Origin: Ctenopharyngodon idella
Taxonomy: Eukaryota; Chordata; Actinopteri; Cypriniformes; Xenocyprididae
Length of the DNA: 64,000 nt
NCBI RefSeq assembly: GCF_019924925.1
Contig: NC_067231.1
Coordinates: 3,813,501 to 3,877,500 of the forward strand
Reading direction: 5' to 3'
Made by a program: the position numbers and the translations under genes. Each line of letters opens with the position of its first letter. Within the stretch, counting starts at the first letter, position 1. Positions 47,855 through 61,349 of this stretch are shown here, in pieces. A model generated the notes under the pieces. The model was given only the letters and a program-made list of their open reading frames with translations. It had not been told where the DNA came from and made no database searches.

Positions 47855-48498
47855 TACACCAGTACATGCATTTCATCTCCATCCCCTCGTAGAACCGGTT
47901 GAGGTCCGTGAACAGAGGAACTTGATAGCTATATTGTCTACCAGTGTACTAGACCTAGCGTGGGTAGAAAGAATATCTTTGAGGCTCCAAATTATTAAGG
48001 TCTTACCCAGAAAAGTGCCTTTATCTTTAATGGGTTCACATACATTATTTACTTGTGCCAACATTAAAGTATGATGCTGTTCGGTTCTTAAGGGTGCTTC
48101 CATTCTTGGAATTTCAGTGCCATCGTAAAGCAATTCAGATCCAGGGAAGAAGAGTTCAGCTGTGCTAGTGCCATTGATTCACCCTGGAATTATTCAGCTG
48201 ATTTTAAAGAACATTCAAGCCGACAGCATTGAAATAACAGCTGTTGTTTAGCAGACCAGTGTTTAAAGCTATTTTTTAGTACACTACAGTAGGAGTCGCC
48301 ACCAGGGCAGCAGTATTACTGTGATGAAACACAATAAGGGCAGCAGAGCACAATGGAGACTGTAGAAAGTAGTGCAGAGTAGAAAAACATTTCATTTGAT
48401 GTTGCATGAATGCCTTGTAGAAAATAGTGACACTTGCTGCACCAACATGCAGATTTGTTCAGTTTTACACCAGCAACGGAAAAAGTATTGTTGTCTTG

Positions 48499-48504
48499 AA
48501 TAAA
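48499..48504 (+). promoter_or_regulatory. Candidate polyadenylation signal for mapk7
   Basis: An AATAAA about 650 bases after the stop; a second one lies at 48723-48728. Either would end the 3' untranslated region before the MITE that begins at 48782. Confidence 0.35.
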
Positions 48505-48781
48505 GCTCTCAAAGGGATTTTGTCGCATTCCTTTGCAATGTTCTGTTGTTTTTTTACACAGAAGGCACTTAGTCAAGGTGAATTTGCATATTAATACTAA
48601 GTCACACCCTTGTTATTCTTGCAAAAATTCTTGCATAATTCAAAGCATTTCTGTCTGTTGTTTTTCGTTTTAAAAAGTGGTTATGCAATAACGTGATGAA
48701 AAAGTCAAAAGCTTCTCTGTAAAATAAAAAATGAGAAGCCTCATTTGAAAGTCACCGAATCAATACATAAATTCAATTATG

Positions 48782-49490
48782 TTAAAGGGCTAGTTCATGC
48801 AAAAATGAAAATTCTGTGATTATTTTCTCACCCTCATGTCGTTCCAAACCCGTAAGACCTTCATTCATCTTCGGAACACAAATTAAGATATTTTTGATGA
48901 AATCTTGAGAGATTTCTGTCCCTCCATTGACAGACAATTTAAATTTGAAGCTTCAAAAAGTTCATAAAGAGATTGTAAAACTAATATGAATTGAGAATTT
49001 TCTGAAGAGACACGATTGCTTTATATGAACAGATTGAATTTAGGCTTTTATTCACATATAAGCATTGATCAGTGAACATAAGCTGAAGCTCAACCGAACC
49101 TGCTTGACGCGTGAGAACAAACCTTTTGCGGAAGCTCAAACGTGCTGCGTAACACGAGAATGAACCTCAGTGGTTCTCTCACGCATCAAGCACGCATGCT
49201 TGAGCTTCAGTTTACCACAACTGATGTGTGAGTTGATAAATGTTTATGTGAAAAAGTCTAAATTCAATCCGTTCATCATATAAGCCGCTCAATTCATATG
49301 GATTAGTTTTACGATCTCTTTAACTTTTTGAAGCGTCAAAGTTTCAGTTGCATAGCTGTCATTGTCAGATTTCATCAAAAAGACCTTCATTTGTGTTGCA
49401 AAGATGAACGAAAGTCTTTCGGGTTTGGAACGACATGAGGGTGAGTAATTAATGACAGAATTTTCAATTTTGGGTGAACTAACCCTTTAA
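48782..49490. mobile_element. MITE family A, full length
   Basis: TTAAAGGGCTAGTTC to GAACTAACCCTTTAA, a long near-palindrome in the gap between mapk7 and the protease gene. The rest of 47855-50276 holds only untranslated sequence. Confidence 0.8.
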
Positions 49491-49804
49491 ATTAGTAAGT
49501 ACCTTGGAGCAAATGTAGGTGTTTTCTCTTCTGTTGCATCATTCAATTTTTGAGATTTGGGAAACAAATACTGCTTGTATCCTCTCTGGGTACCTTGTGT
49601 CACTGTTATAATTTGGATCATATTTTTGGATAATTTCTAATTATGTTTAAAACACATATCTTCCATAGACTTGCATTAGACAACACAGAAGCTTGTCTGA
49701 GAAAAGGCCAGACGGCAAAAGTTACTATGATAGGATTGGTCAGTAATGTTTACCTCTACCATAAATAAGCATACAAAATATCAAATACAAAAAAAACAAA
49801 TCAC

Positions 49805-49810
49805 TTTATT
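49805..49810 (-). promoter_or_regulatory. Candidate polyadenylation signal of the prostasin-type protease
   Basis: TTTATT on the plus strand, read as AATAAA on the minus strand, about 470 bases past the stop codon. Confidence 0.4.
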
Positions 49811-50276
49811 ACAAAGATCTATTTACAATATTATTTCAAGAGAAACAGTCACCAAGAGATACCAAAATACAACTGGCTGACTCTAGAAAAGTACTAATTC
49901 TTTAAACATTTAATTGTTCAAGAGCTAAAACTTTTACACGTCCTGATATAAAGGTAAATAACATTTATAATTACTGTGCAAAAGGTTGGCTCAATATTTT
50001 ATTATGTCATTATGTGGACGAGTTGTTCCAGTTGAAAAAAATTGCATTTTTAATCATTACACTTGCACAAATTTCAGATAGTTAAAAGATGATTATAACA
50101 ATCAAGTGATATCATTCATGTGTCTTGTGTCTGTTTGTGTAACTTTGGTACAAACAAAGTAGGAAACTACATAATATAAAGTTGTTTAAAAAATGATTAA
50201 AAAGCCTCTTATGGCATTATAATCCCTGTTTATGTAGGACGGTATTTTGGGGTGGGCTTTCTGCTTCTCTGTGCGT

Positions 50277-53200
50277 CTATCTCAGCAGCTGTACCAATAC
50301 CAGCAGAGTTAGAGTCCTGATGAGCACCATGACCCGGTCAGCCCAGTTGTGACTCGATGCGCTCTTGAGCTGGACTCCTCCAACATGGTTTTGGATGAAG
50401 TTACTAAAGCTGGACACTTTGGCATAGACTCCTGGGCGGTTTGCTTTAGCGCAGCCGAGACCGAAGCTCACAATTCCAGCTTGCACCCAACTACCATCAC
50501 TGATCTGACACACCAGAGGGCCACCGGAGTCACCCTGAAAAAGCATGCATGCAGAGAACAGACAGGTATTATGACCATAAACAATGCACAAATAATGTGC
50601 ATTTGCATTTCATACACCAGCACTCAGTGCTCCTCACCTGGCAGGAGTCTTTGCCCCCTTCTTGGTAGCCAGCACACATCATGTCAAAGCGGATGTCAAT
50701 ATTCTCTGTGGGGTTTATCAGAAACATATCCTGACAAGTCTTGGAGTCAATGATTGGCACTTGGACTTCCTGCAATGGCCCAACCCCCTGTAGAGCAACT
50801 AAAAGAGACGAGAAAAGATAAGACTAAGCACTGAGAGGGAAAAAAAAAAAAAAATGTTTGAAATTGCTTTTGTCTCCTCTTTTTATACACACTGAGGGGA
50901 TGAGAATTTATTTATTTATTGTCTGTGGTAAATTGTCAACACGCTACGCACGCAATACATAGATACTGACCTTGAAAGAATTGGATATTTTCATTCAGCA
51001 AAGATGCATTAAATTGAGCAAAAGTGACACTAAATACATTTATAATTTTCTTTCTTATAAATGCTGTTCTTTTTTCAGAGCCGTGACACACCAAGCCACC
51101 GGTACGCATCTGTCGAGTTCATTTTTGCTGTGTTTCACACATCGTCAGGGCCGTCTCATGGCTGTTCATGTTAAGCAAATGAATCCGTGCACGAGAATGA
51201 AAGCAAAAGTGATGAAAGCGAGCAAAGAAATCAAGACAGTACAGACAGAACGCTGTTCTAATTTACGTCATCTTACCTGAAAATTCCAATTTGCAAATAT
51301 TTACATAATAACATGAGCCAAGAAAGTGATAAGCATGATTGATATTCAAAATGGTAAGCAAGCACTGCTTTGATTATGCTTTGTTTATCTGCAGTCCTAG
51401 GTTGGTTTTCTCTTTTTGAATTACAAATATAAACTATTGATACTTGCTGATATAGATAGTTATTTCCTTACACACAGGCGCAGAACACACATTCTAGTTG
51501 CCAGTCAGCTGTCGCCTTTGCGGTGTGTTCACATGCAGCTTTCTGTCCCAGACGCTGCCGACACAAGGCGGCAACACAATTGGCTTTGTCGCGTTAGTTC
51601 TTTGACATTGGCTTGGTGTGTCACGGCCTTTAAACTTTTTATTCATTAAAGAATCCTGAAAAAAAAAAAAATAAAAAAAATGTATCATGGTTTCCACAAA
51701 AATATGAAGCAGCACAACCGTTTTCGACACTGATAATAATCAGAAGTTTCTTGAGCGTCAAATCAGCATATTAGAATGATTTCTGAAGGATCATGTGACA
51801 CTGAAGACTGGAGTAGTGATGCTAAAAAAATTCAGCTTTGATCACAGGAATAAATTACATTGTTTTACAATCACATTGCAAACAGGTAATTTAAAAATTG
51901 TAAAAAATATTTCACAATATTACTGCTTTTACTGTCATTTTTGTTCAAATAAATGCAGCCTTGGTCAGAAGAGCCTTTCAAAAACATAAAAAAAAAAAAA
52001 AAAAAAAGACCCCAAACTTTTGAACAGTAGTGAAATTTAATAAGAGATTATGAATTTTCTGTGTAATAATGTGCACCAACATAGGCTTTTGAGTATATTT
52101 TGCCACGCCCCTTTTCTAAATGATCCTGTTATAGCTACCTAAAGGGTAAAGTTCAACTTTTTTTTTTTTGATTAGAAAATTGTACTGCACTTCTGATCAG
52201 GTGAAAAACCTAGGACTAGTTCGCAAAAGTAGTTTTTTTTACATAATTGCGAATATTTAATGAACAATTTGATTGACAGCAGTGGATCTTGAGGTTGTTC
52301 AGTATGAGGAGTTCACAATATTCATATCAAATGATATGAATATTGTGTAGATGTGTGAAACACCACATGATTACAGAGGCGTAAAACTCATTAGCGGCAT
52401 CTAGTGGCCAATTTTTTTTTTTTTTTTTTTTTCCCCCCCTCAAAATTCTCACAGACCTCTAGGACCATGAGCCGAACATACCCACCAAGTTTCGTTCCGA
52501 TCGGCCTCTGTTAAACTTGTCTAATAGGTGCTCAAACTTCATTGGCCAATGGCGGACATGTTTTTCGAGATACGCCAATATCCTCAGAGACAATCATGGC
52601 TCCTTGGACCAAGACACTGCATGCCAATTTTCAAGTCAATCAGACTAACGGTTGCATAGTTATAGCTGTTTTCAGGGTTGTTGTTTTTTTCATATTATAG
52701 CGCCGCCAAGTGTCCAAACGCCGCCATTTCTTTACTGTGACCACAGATTGAGCCCATACACAAGCATACCAAGTTTGGTGAAAATATCTCATTCCGTTCA
52801 AGAGTTATAGCCATTTTAGTAAAAGTGGCCCCACCCATTTCTAACCTTTTGGCACCGCTTAACGACCATAAATCAAATTTTTTATTTTTTTTTGATAATT
52901 TTTGATATTCAGTCTCCAGAGAACATTTCTGCACTTGTTTGGTTCTGATCAGGCGAAAAACCTAGGACAGTTTACAAAAGTCGGTTTTGGACAAATTCAA
53001 AATGGTGGAAAATTTTGTCCAGATGAAAATTAAATATAAATATGAAGCTAAGGATTCCAACGATATAAGGTACTTGAGTCTACGTCAAACAAGTTATGAA
53101 CAGTTTCACGTTTTTGTATGCACTCTCTGGGTGTGTGTGAGGGATATACTTGATAATGTCAGATCGTACATCGTTAAAACAACAATTACGATATTATTGC

Positions 53201-56200
53201 AGATGATATACAGTGCATTCAGAAGGTATTCAGACCCCCTTCACTTTTTTCAAATTTGTTATGTTGCAGCCTGTTACTACAATCATTTAAATTCATTTTT
53301 TTCTCATTAATTTACACTCAGTACCCCATAATGTCAAAGTGAAAATTTTAGAACTGTCTGAATTTATTTATTTAAAAAAAAAAAAAAAAAAAAAAACTGA
53401 AATTACATTTATATATGTATTCAGATCCTTTTACTCATTACTTAGTTGACGCACCTTTGGCAACAATTACAGCCTCAAGTCTTTTTGGGTATGACACAAC
53501 AAGCTTTGCACACCTGGATTGGGGGATTTTCTGCCATTCTTCTTTGCAAATCCTCTCAAGCTCGGTCAGGTTGGATGGGGACCATCAGTGGACAGCCATT
53601 TTCAGGTCTCTTCAGAGATGTTCAATCGGGTTCAAGTCAGGGCTCTGGCTGGGCCACTCTAGGACATTCATAGACATTCATTCCACTCCTGTGTTGTCTT
53701 GGTTGTGTGCTTAGGGTCATTGTCATGTTGGAAGGTGAAACTTCGGCCTAGTCTGAGGTCCTGAGCGCAGTGGAACAGGTTATAATTGACGGTATCTCTG
53801 TACTTTGCTCCATTCAGCTTTCCCTCAACCCTGACCAGTCTCCCAGTCCCTGCTGCTGAAAACATCCCCACAGCATGATGCTGCCACCACCATGCTTCAC
53901 TGTTGGGATGGTTTCGGGCAGGTGAAGAGCGGTGCCTGGTTTCCTCCAGACATAACGTCTAAAACTGAGGCCAAACAGTTAATCAGAGCAGAGAATCTTG
54001 TTCCTCACAGTCTGAGAGTCCTTCATGTGCTTTTTTTTGTAATCTCCAAGCAGATGAGAGGCTTCTGTCTAGCCACTCTGCCATAAAGCCCAGAATGGTG
54101 GAGGATTGCTGTGATGGTTGTCCTTCCGGAACTTTGTCACATCTCCACACAGGATCTCTGGAGCTCAGTCAGAGTGACCATCAGGTTCTTGGTCACCTCT
54201 CTTACTAAGGCCCTTCTGCCCCGATTGCTCAGTCAGGCTGGGCGACCAGCTCTTGGAAGAGTCCCAGTTGTGCCAAACTAATTCCATTTGAGAATTATGG
54301 AGGCCACTGTGCTCTTGGGAACCTTCAGTGCAGCAGTTTTTTTTTGTACCTTTCCCCAGATCTGTGCCTTGCAACAAGCTCTGAGCTCTGCAGGCAGTTC
54401 CTTTGACCTCATGGTTTAGTTTTTGCTCTGATATGCATTGTCAGCTATGAGGCCTTTTATAGGGCCTGTTTACACCTGGTCATTTCATGCATTTTCTGTC
54501 ATTGGACAGCTATCCGATCGTGAAATGCCCTCCGAAATGCATTCAAGACTGATTTAAACCCGATCGTTCAAACCACCCTAGGAGGTGGTCTGGGACACAT
54601 GTCAGATGAAACTGAACAAGTCTAAATGCATCTGGCTGTTGAAACCACATATGTAAATTTTACTCCTCCAAAAATGCTAAAAAATTAACGCGTGAGAGAG
54701 TGTAATAGGCTTAATAACATGTTACAGCCAGATATGACGGCACTACTGCAACACGCATTGCCGCAGATGAGCAGCCAAGTATCTCTTCAGCAAGCAGACG
54801 CACAAACTGCTGCAAACTAAACTTTAAGTCGCAGATGCTCAAACCAATCATCTTCATTAAAAGTAATGAAACTAAATGATCTTACCCATGCTGATGCCAC
54901 TCTCTCTACTTTTGCGGCCTTTGATTTTGAAATTAGCTCATGATAAATTAAATGCAGCTCATATCTGTTGCTTTTATTCAGTGCATTTACATGCACCCTC
55001 ATAATGTGATTATAATGGGATTTTGGCACTATTGCAATTAAACTTTACCTCATGTAAATGCAATACTTCAATTAAAGTAATGCGATTAAGCTCATAATCA
55101 TAGTAACCATAATCGCATTAAACTAGGTGGTGTATGGCAATTTTAAAATCTCAATATACAGGCATGTAAACATCTTAATCGCATTATTCCCGCACTAACC
55201 AAAGTGCGCATGTGCTTGGACGTAGACAGATGCCGTGAATGAACTCCGTGACGTTATTCTGAAGTTTTCTCTTCACCACCAAAATCGCTAAACTCTCTGA
55301 AGTCTCTGCACTGTATCTTCATCCACAAGGTGCGAAGAAAGCGACGGCAGCTTAGGCATACCCGGCATTGCGATGTTCACTACGGCGCCAAATAATATCC
55401 AGTACGTCCATAAAATGTATTTTGAATTTTATGTAAGTAGATTAAAACAATGGCCAGTAACATGCATACTGTATGCCTGAGTGTTTCACCTATTAGCGAA
55501 TAATCAGAGTAATGAAAATGTTCTTACTGCGATTAAGACCTTACTCCGATTATGAGAAATAATCGCATTATCGGTGCACATGTAAAGGTAGTAATTGACG
55601 TGTAATCCATTAAATTTGCATATAGCATGGAAATCGAAGATCGGATTTGTATCCGTTTTGCAGAGACACATTTATGTGGCCAAGTGTAAATAGAATCATT
55701 TTGATAAATCAGATCCAAATCTGATCTGTAAAAATGTATGAAGTGACCAGGTGTAAACAGGCCCATAGAGAGGTGTCCAATCAATTTAATTTACCACAGG
55801 TGGACTCCAAGTGAAGGGGGTCTGAATACTTTCTGAATGCACTGTATATCGCACACCCCTATGTGCACAATGGTAATTTTAGGGTGCACTAAACACTTTT
55901 GGTGCGCACCCGTGTTCAATTGACAGTTTGATGAGTTCGGTTTGTTTGGATGATGTGAACGCTGTTTTTGGAACTTGGGTGCACACACACAAACTGTAAC
56001 TAAGTCCATTTAAAAATGGTGGTCTGGAGTACGGTTCATGTGTACTAAATCACGGAAGTGAACAGCTATTGATGACGTATGATTCTGTGATAAAACGGTG
56101 TTTTTGTCTGTGTTCTCACTCACTTTCCTGACAAGTGTGATTGACGCACTGCAAGAAGAGAGAGAATGGAGAATGTAACTTATGCATTCTTTAGAACAGT

Positions 56201-56258
56201 TGCGGTACTTTCATGGCAGATAGACGGAACTGGCATTATGTGCTGCTGACGCTTTTGG

Positions 56259-56290
<32 letters not shown>

Positions 56291-59061
56291 AAAGGTGCAA
56301 AAACCAAAATATAAAAGCAAGGTGAGTAATGCTATGCATTTTGCCGCCTTCTCCTGCGTCCTCGATACCAAGCAACAGCTGCTTTGAAGATGCAAACACA
56401 ATGCAGTTTGAACCCAAATAATACAATCCAGAGGGGAGCAAATGAACTTGGGTTTGGACCAGGCGATCAAACCAAGTGTGAAAGCACCCTTAAATAAGTT
56501 AACTCACTCACCTCCATCTCTGATGTTACCCCATCCAGTGATCATGCACTTCATGTCGCTGTTAAACTCCGCATTGGCATTTGGCAAGCAGACAGGCTGA
56601 ATGCGGTCAGACCACACAATAGGTGTGGCTAGCTCTACTAGAGCAATATCCTGACCCAACTGAGGGTCTGTGTAACCCAGTGGAACCACCACGTGACGGA
56701 TCCTATGGCTCGTCTGGTCCGGATTCCAGCCATTCAGCTGCTGTCGGCCCGCGTAAATGATGTAGGAGGAGATGTCGTTAGGGCTGGACAGAAAGGAGAA
56801 ATTGTTTATATGTATATAATTGTTTAAATATATATGTAAAGCCAAAAAATAAACAAACAAGGATTATATGGGTGTTAAAAAAAAAAAAAAAGGTGCATCC
56901 AAACTTACTTGGGAAAACAGTGTGCAGCAGACAAGACCCAGCTCTCCGAGATGACAGTTCCTCCACACACATGTCCTTGACTGTCAGACTAAATGTATAA
57001 ATCAGCCAGCGATCAGGGGGATATCGATAAGAAACCAGATTCGACAGACAATAGACCTTAAACAATGTAGCGCCATATTTAAAGGATTAGTTCGCTTCAG
57101 AATTCAAATTTCCTGATAATTTACTCCAAAATGTTAATGTCTTTCTTTCTTCAGTCGAAAAGAAATTAAGGTTTTTGAGGAAAACATTCCAGGATTTTCT
57201 CCATATAGTGGACTTCACTGGGGTACAACTGGGTTGAAGGTATAAATTGCAGTTTCAATGCAGCTTCAAAAGGCATTACGTAATCACGTCGGAAAGGCCA
57301 CGCGTGACGTAGGCGGAAGTACCGCAGTAGAGCGAAAAACTCCATCTCATTTTTCAAAATCATCCAACATTTTTGTTTTACCTTTTTTTGTAAAGGGCGT
57401 TTGACTTTGCACGTTCACTTTGTAGACACTGGATCGGAACTTCTACCTACGTCGCGCGTGAACTTTCCAACTTGATTACGTAATGTGTAGCGTATCGCAG
57501 AGCAGTGTACGACGAGCATTTGTGGTTAAAAAGTATATAAAATTTTTTTTTTAGTAAATGACCAATCATTTCACAAGATAAGACCCTTATTCCTCAGCTG
57601 GGATCGTGTAGAGCCCTTTGAAGCTGCACTAAAACATTCAACTTTGCAACATGCAACTTTGACATTCAGACCTTCAACCCATTGGTAGCCGTTGAAGTCC
57701 ACTATATGGAGAAAAATCCTGGAATGTTTTCCTCAAAAACCATAATTACTTTTCGACTGACAAAAGAAAGACATAAACATCTTGGATGACATGGGGGTGA
57801 GTAAATTATCAGGAAATTTTAATTCTGAAGTGAACTAATCCTTTAATTTTTGACAGGAATGAAAACAAGGCTGCGAGGGATAGAAGTACTGTGCTTTTAT
57901 TTAACAACATACTGATGACAAAACAGCTGAAATAAATTCAGTAGACAAAAACTCCATAAAAGAGTTTTGAAAGGTGTGAGTTGTAAAAATTATGTGATAT
58001 AGGACCTTTATGCAGTGCTTGCCGTAAACACTGTAAGTCTATCCCTCACAGCCTTGTTTTTAATCCGCGTTCAATTCAATATTCCGCCTAACCTGACTAA
58101 GGTCTATTCAAAATGTATCCTAAACCTTACCTATTAAGTAATTTAAGAAAACTGGTTTGACTGATATTTGGATTCAGTCAAGATCCATAGGGCAAGGACA
58201 AATAAAAAGAAAATAGATTTATATTTGTCAAAGAGGTGGAATTGTGGAATAACTGTGACAGGGAATTTAAAACATGTAGTTCACTTTGCAAATTTGTATT
58301 TGTATAAATTTATGAAAAGTTTAAGTAACTGTTTTGTTTTTGTATCTTTTGTACGGTTTAAATTTAGCTGTAGAACTGAAGCCTTATTTTATCTACACTT
58401 TTTTCATAATACGCATGGAAAAATACTAAAGGAAGTCAATGGCGCCCATCAACCGTTTGTTTGCTGACGTTCTTCAAAATATTTACTTCTGTGTTCAGCA
58501 GAATAAAGAAAGTCATACAGGTTTGGAACAGTTTGAGAGAGTAAATGACAATTTTCATTTTTGAGTGAACTATCCTATTAATGTGTCAAATTATGTATAT
58601 TTTTTTTATAGAATTGTGTATGAGGACCAAAATAAATTATGTAACGAAAGCCTGTGAACTCTGCCTCAGTTCTTCAAAACTTTACTTTCATAATGCCTGC
58701 CATTATTACCTGAATATCCACCTGCCAAGGCCAAGCGCCTTCTGACGCAGAAGAACCTCCAACAATCCTGTTCGTCATTATTGGTCGACCACATTCTGAG
58801 ACAGAGACATGATTCTGGTGACTTGTTTGCTTTCCTCTCACAAAACCACTCTAGTACAAATTAGGTCAATTTATCTTACCTTGAGCCTCGCCCATCCATA
58901 ACCCTGAATGGCGCCCAACAGAAATCAAAACAACGAGGTTACAATTCAACATTAATTAGGCCTATATATCCATTAGAAACATTTAGCCTATTATTTTTAG
59001 AAGATGTGCACCTACCAATCAATATGCCGAAGACAGTCCAATAACATGAGGTGTACCGCAT
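50277..59061 (-). CDS. Prostasin-type serine protease, probably GPI-anchored
   Basis: Seven exons: 59061-59016, 58903-58880, 58795-58710, 56988-56909, 56783-56512, 50798-50638, 50534-50277. They sum to 927 nt, 308 residues plus stop, with consistent phases. A signal peptide (CYWTVFGILIGGLWMGEAQ) precedes ECGRP and the zymogen site TNR-IVGG. The catalytic triad is His75 (SAAHC), Asp124 (QDIALV) and Ser226 (GDSGGP); Asp220 in KDSCQ predicts trypsin-like Arg/Lys preference. Cysteines 136 and 201 are kept (MKCMITGWG, GGPLVC). The protein ends in a hydrophobic stretch (VLIRTLTLLVLVQLLR) fitting a GPI signal. It belongs to the PRSS8/testisin/PRSS27 group; which orthologue it is cannot be settled here. 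The long intron 5 holds a nested Tc1-like element. Confidence 0.92.
51655..52033. repeat. Dispersed repeat family C copy
   Basis: Shares the ATTAGAATGATTTCTGAAGG block, in reverse, with the copies at 2167 and 47250; it ends CCCCAAACTTTTGAACAGTAG. Intron 5 of the prostasin-type protease. Confidence 0.65.
52090..53010. repeat. Unclassified dispersed repeat
   Basis: Contains CCAAGTTTCGTTCCGATCGG and two CTGATCAGG(T/C)GAAAAACCTAGGAC blocks about 750 bp apart. No transposase is seen. Call by familiarity with fish repeats. Confidence 0.4.
54463..55763. mobile_element. Second-level nested element
   Basis: GGGCCTGTTTACACCTGGTCA faces TGACCAGGTGTAAACAGGCCC at the ends, with ATA on both sides (54460-54462 and 55764-55766), a probable 3-bp duplication. 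No transposase. Confidence 0.85.
54984..55588. mobile_element. Third-level nested element
   Basis: TTTACATGCACCCTCATAAT at the left and TAATCGCATTATCGGTGCAC at the right are imperfect inverted repeats; the body is rich in AATCGCATTA variants. No coding potential. Confidence 0.75.
57079..57846. repeat. MITE family D, full length
   Basis: TTAAAGGATTAGTTCGC to GAACTAATCCTTTAA. Intron 3 of the prostasin-type protease. Confidence 0.75.
58432..58582. repeat. MITE family E, right half
   Basis: Matches the right part of the family E element (GTTTGGAACAG...GTGAACTATCC). Confidence 0.6.
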
Positions 59062-59503
59062 CTTATCAAAATACCTGTATTCCGCGGCGCCTTCAGAAGA
59101 GCTCAACTTTGTTGATAATTCAGAGGCGATCGACGCAACTCTTTAAAACGCGGATCTTTCTAGAAATATTCACTGCCTTGGTCGAAGAGGTCGGAAGAAT
59201 AGTGAATACGGAGACGTCTGAAGTTTCGCTTACGAAAAAAAACATTAACCGAGCTTATTTCTTCAAATGGTCTGCCTACCTGTCCCACAATGCCCAATCA
59301 GGAGCGTCCGTTCCTCAAAGAGTGCGTATAGATCCCGCCCACATGTTAAGTTCTAGCAGTTTTGGTTTCTCTGTTTTGTTTCGGGAATTTGTCCGAGAAT
59401 GCGGTAGGGCAAGGTGTCAGTAGTGACTAATGAGTACAAGTTTCAAATGTAGGTCCTCAGTAAACACAATGTGTTTAATCTAAACAACAAAGTATCAGTA
59501 AAG

Positions 59504-59695
59504 CAGTGGTCTCAAACTCAATTCCTAGAGGGCCACAGCTCTGCACAGTTTAGCTCCAACCAGCTCCAACTCACACCTGCTTGAAAGTTTAGTAATCCTG
59601 AAGACCTTGATCAGCTGGATCGGGTGTGTTTGATTAGGGTTGGAGCAAAACTGTGCAGAGCTGTGGCCCTCCAGGAATTGAGTTTGAGACCAATG
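59504..59695. mobile_element. hAT-type MITE with 8-bp duplication
   Basis: CAGTGGTCTCAAACTCAATT faces AATTGAGTTTGAGACCAATG. CAGTAAAG (59496-59503) and TAGTAAAG (59696-59703) flank it. 192 bp, near-palindromic. Confidence 0.85.
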
Positions 59696-60481
59696 TAGTA
59701 AAGCTTCAAGGTCTACAGTTCTGCCTTGCGGTGGCTTTAAATCCTTGATTTAATCATTTTCCATATAAAAGCTACTAGATTACTTCCATTTTAGACTTTG
59801 TCATGTCATTTAATATGGCTGTGTGGGTTGAAGGGACACTGTAAACGAGTTTTGCAGTCAGTCCCTTATCACATGACTGAGAAACAGGTATAACAGGTTT
59901 AAATATCTTGTCCTCCACACGTAATGCAAAGGAAGTTATCAACAACAAAGAACCATTATATTTATTTGGCGTTCATGACTTTGTAATTTTGTAGTGGGAA
60001 CATGTTAAAGTGTTAAAATCAGTCAGGACTTCACAGCTGAAAAAGCAATTATAAATGATTATTATTATTATAAATTCTACAAAGTATGCAAGCAAAAAAA
60101 ACTGTTATTTCAATTTAGTAAGAATAATTTATGATATTACTGTTTCTTTATTATTTAAAATAAACCCTCACAGGGTGATCAGGACCACTGAAGCACTGAA
60201 GGGCTGCAATAATAACCAGTTGACTGTACATTATCCCACTTTATGACATGGCTATGTATGCACTAACGAAAAGTATAAATAAGCATGCAATCAGTGATCT
60301 ATATAGAAATCTGGATTGCTCATGACATCATAAAAAAGTAAAGTCGCCACGTTGCCATATGGGTATTCCCTCACAATCTATTGAATTAATAGGAAATCAT
60401 GTGATTTTCATTAGAAAACAACGAGTCAGCATTTTTATATCTGAAATCTCCCTGTACATTCTTACAACGCAAATGTATCTG

Positions 60482-60703
60482 TTGAACACAAAAGAAGATA
60501 TTTTGAAGAATATGGGTAACCAAAGCAGTTGATGGACCCCATTATGAAAAAGTCAATGGGGTCCATCAACTGTTTGGTTACCCATGTTCTTCAAATAACT
60601 TATTTTGTGTTCAACAGAAGAAAGAAATTCATACAGGTTTGTAACAACTTGAGGGTGAGTAGATGATGAGAGAATTTTCATTTTTGGGTCAACTATCCCT
60701 TTA
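60482..60703. repeat. MITE family E, left end missing
   Basis: Strong hairpin around 60510-60590 (GTTGATGGACCCCATT/AATGGGGTCCATCAAC), then the family E right end GTCAACTATCCCTTTAA. Confidence 0.7.
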
Positions 60704-60974
60704 AGACTGACCTTTTGGTTATGTCTGAAAGCTGAAAAATGCTGCCTCCCCAGCCAGAATAAGGAGGTAGAAAAGCAACAAAGCATGTCCGAATCATGAT
60801 CATGTCACATCCTGTCTACTGAGATACCTTCATCTAATCGATTACTGAAGGCACCATAGATGTATCCTTATGATATTCCCCAATTCCCCATGTCATCTGA
60901 AAGTGTGGTTGGTGTTCAGTTTGTGTATAAATAGCCTATGTTTTTGACCAATTTTTTTCCACTTTTAATGTCAT

Positions 60975-61303
60975 GTCTAGTGATTCCACCTCAATGTAGG
61001 ACTGAATGTTATTTTAAGTCATTCCTGCCTGCTGCAATCAGACTTTATAATGTGCAATAATAATATTTTGCTGCTATTTATCTGTGTATTTTTTTTTTTT
61101 TTTTATCTTAGGGAATATTATGTTTTTAGCTTATATATTAGGGGGTACTGTGTGCTTGATTATAATTTTTTTTTTTTTTTTTTTAGTTTGTATTCTGTAG
61201 ATAGATCGTTGGTTGTTTGTCTGTGAGCAAGGACTAAGTGATTGCTGCTATTGTAACAAACATAATTTCCTGCAATGGATTAATAAAGTATCTATCTATC
61301 TAC
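60975..61303 (+). mobile_element. LINE 3' end with (TATC)n tail
   Basis: One frame ends in SFLPAAIRLYNVQ and a stop, the usual end of a fish LINE reverse-transcriptase frame, and about 240 bases later comes GGATTAATAAAGTATCTATC. Confidence 0.6.
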
Positions 61304-61349
61304 ATCAATATTGTAGTAAATATTAAATATGAAATATTTGCTTAGTTAA

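Larger units (their letters stand above)
53211..55844 (-). mobile_element. Tc1-like transposon (host of two nested elements)
   Basis: CAGTGCATTCAGAAGGTATT at the left and the inverted AATACTTTCTGAATGCACTG at the right, each with TA outside (53209-53210, 55845-55846). Minus-strand transposase remnants run from a start near 54412 to about 53450, with in-frame stops. A 1.3-kb insertion begins at 54463. Confidence 0.9.

Noticed and set aside
59004..59423. Plus-strand 139-codon open frame
   Set aside because: Antisense to the leader exon and upstream region of the protease gene, with no domain.
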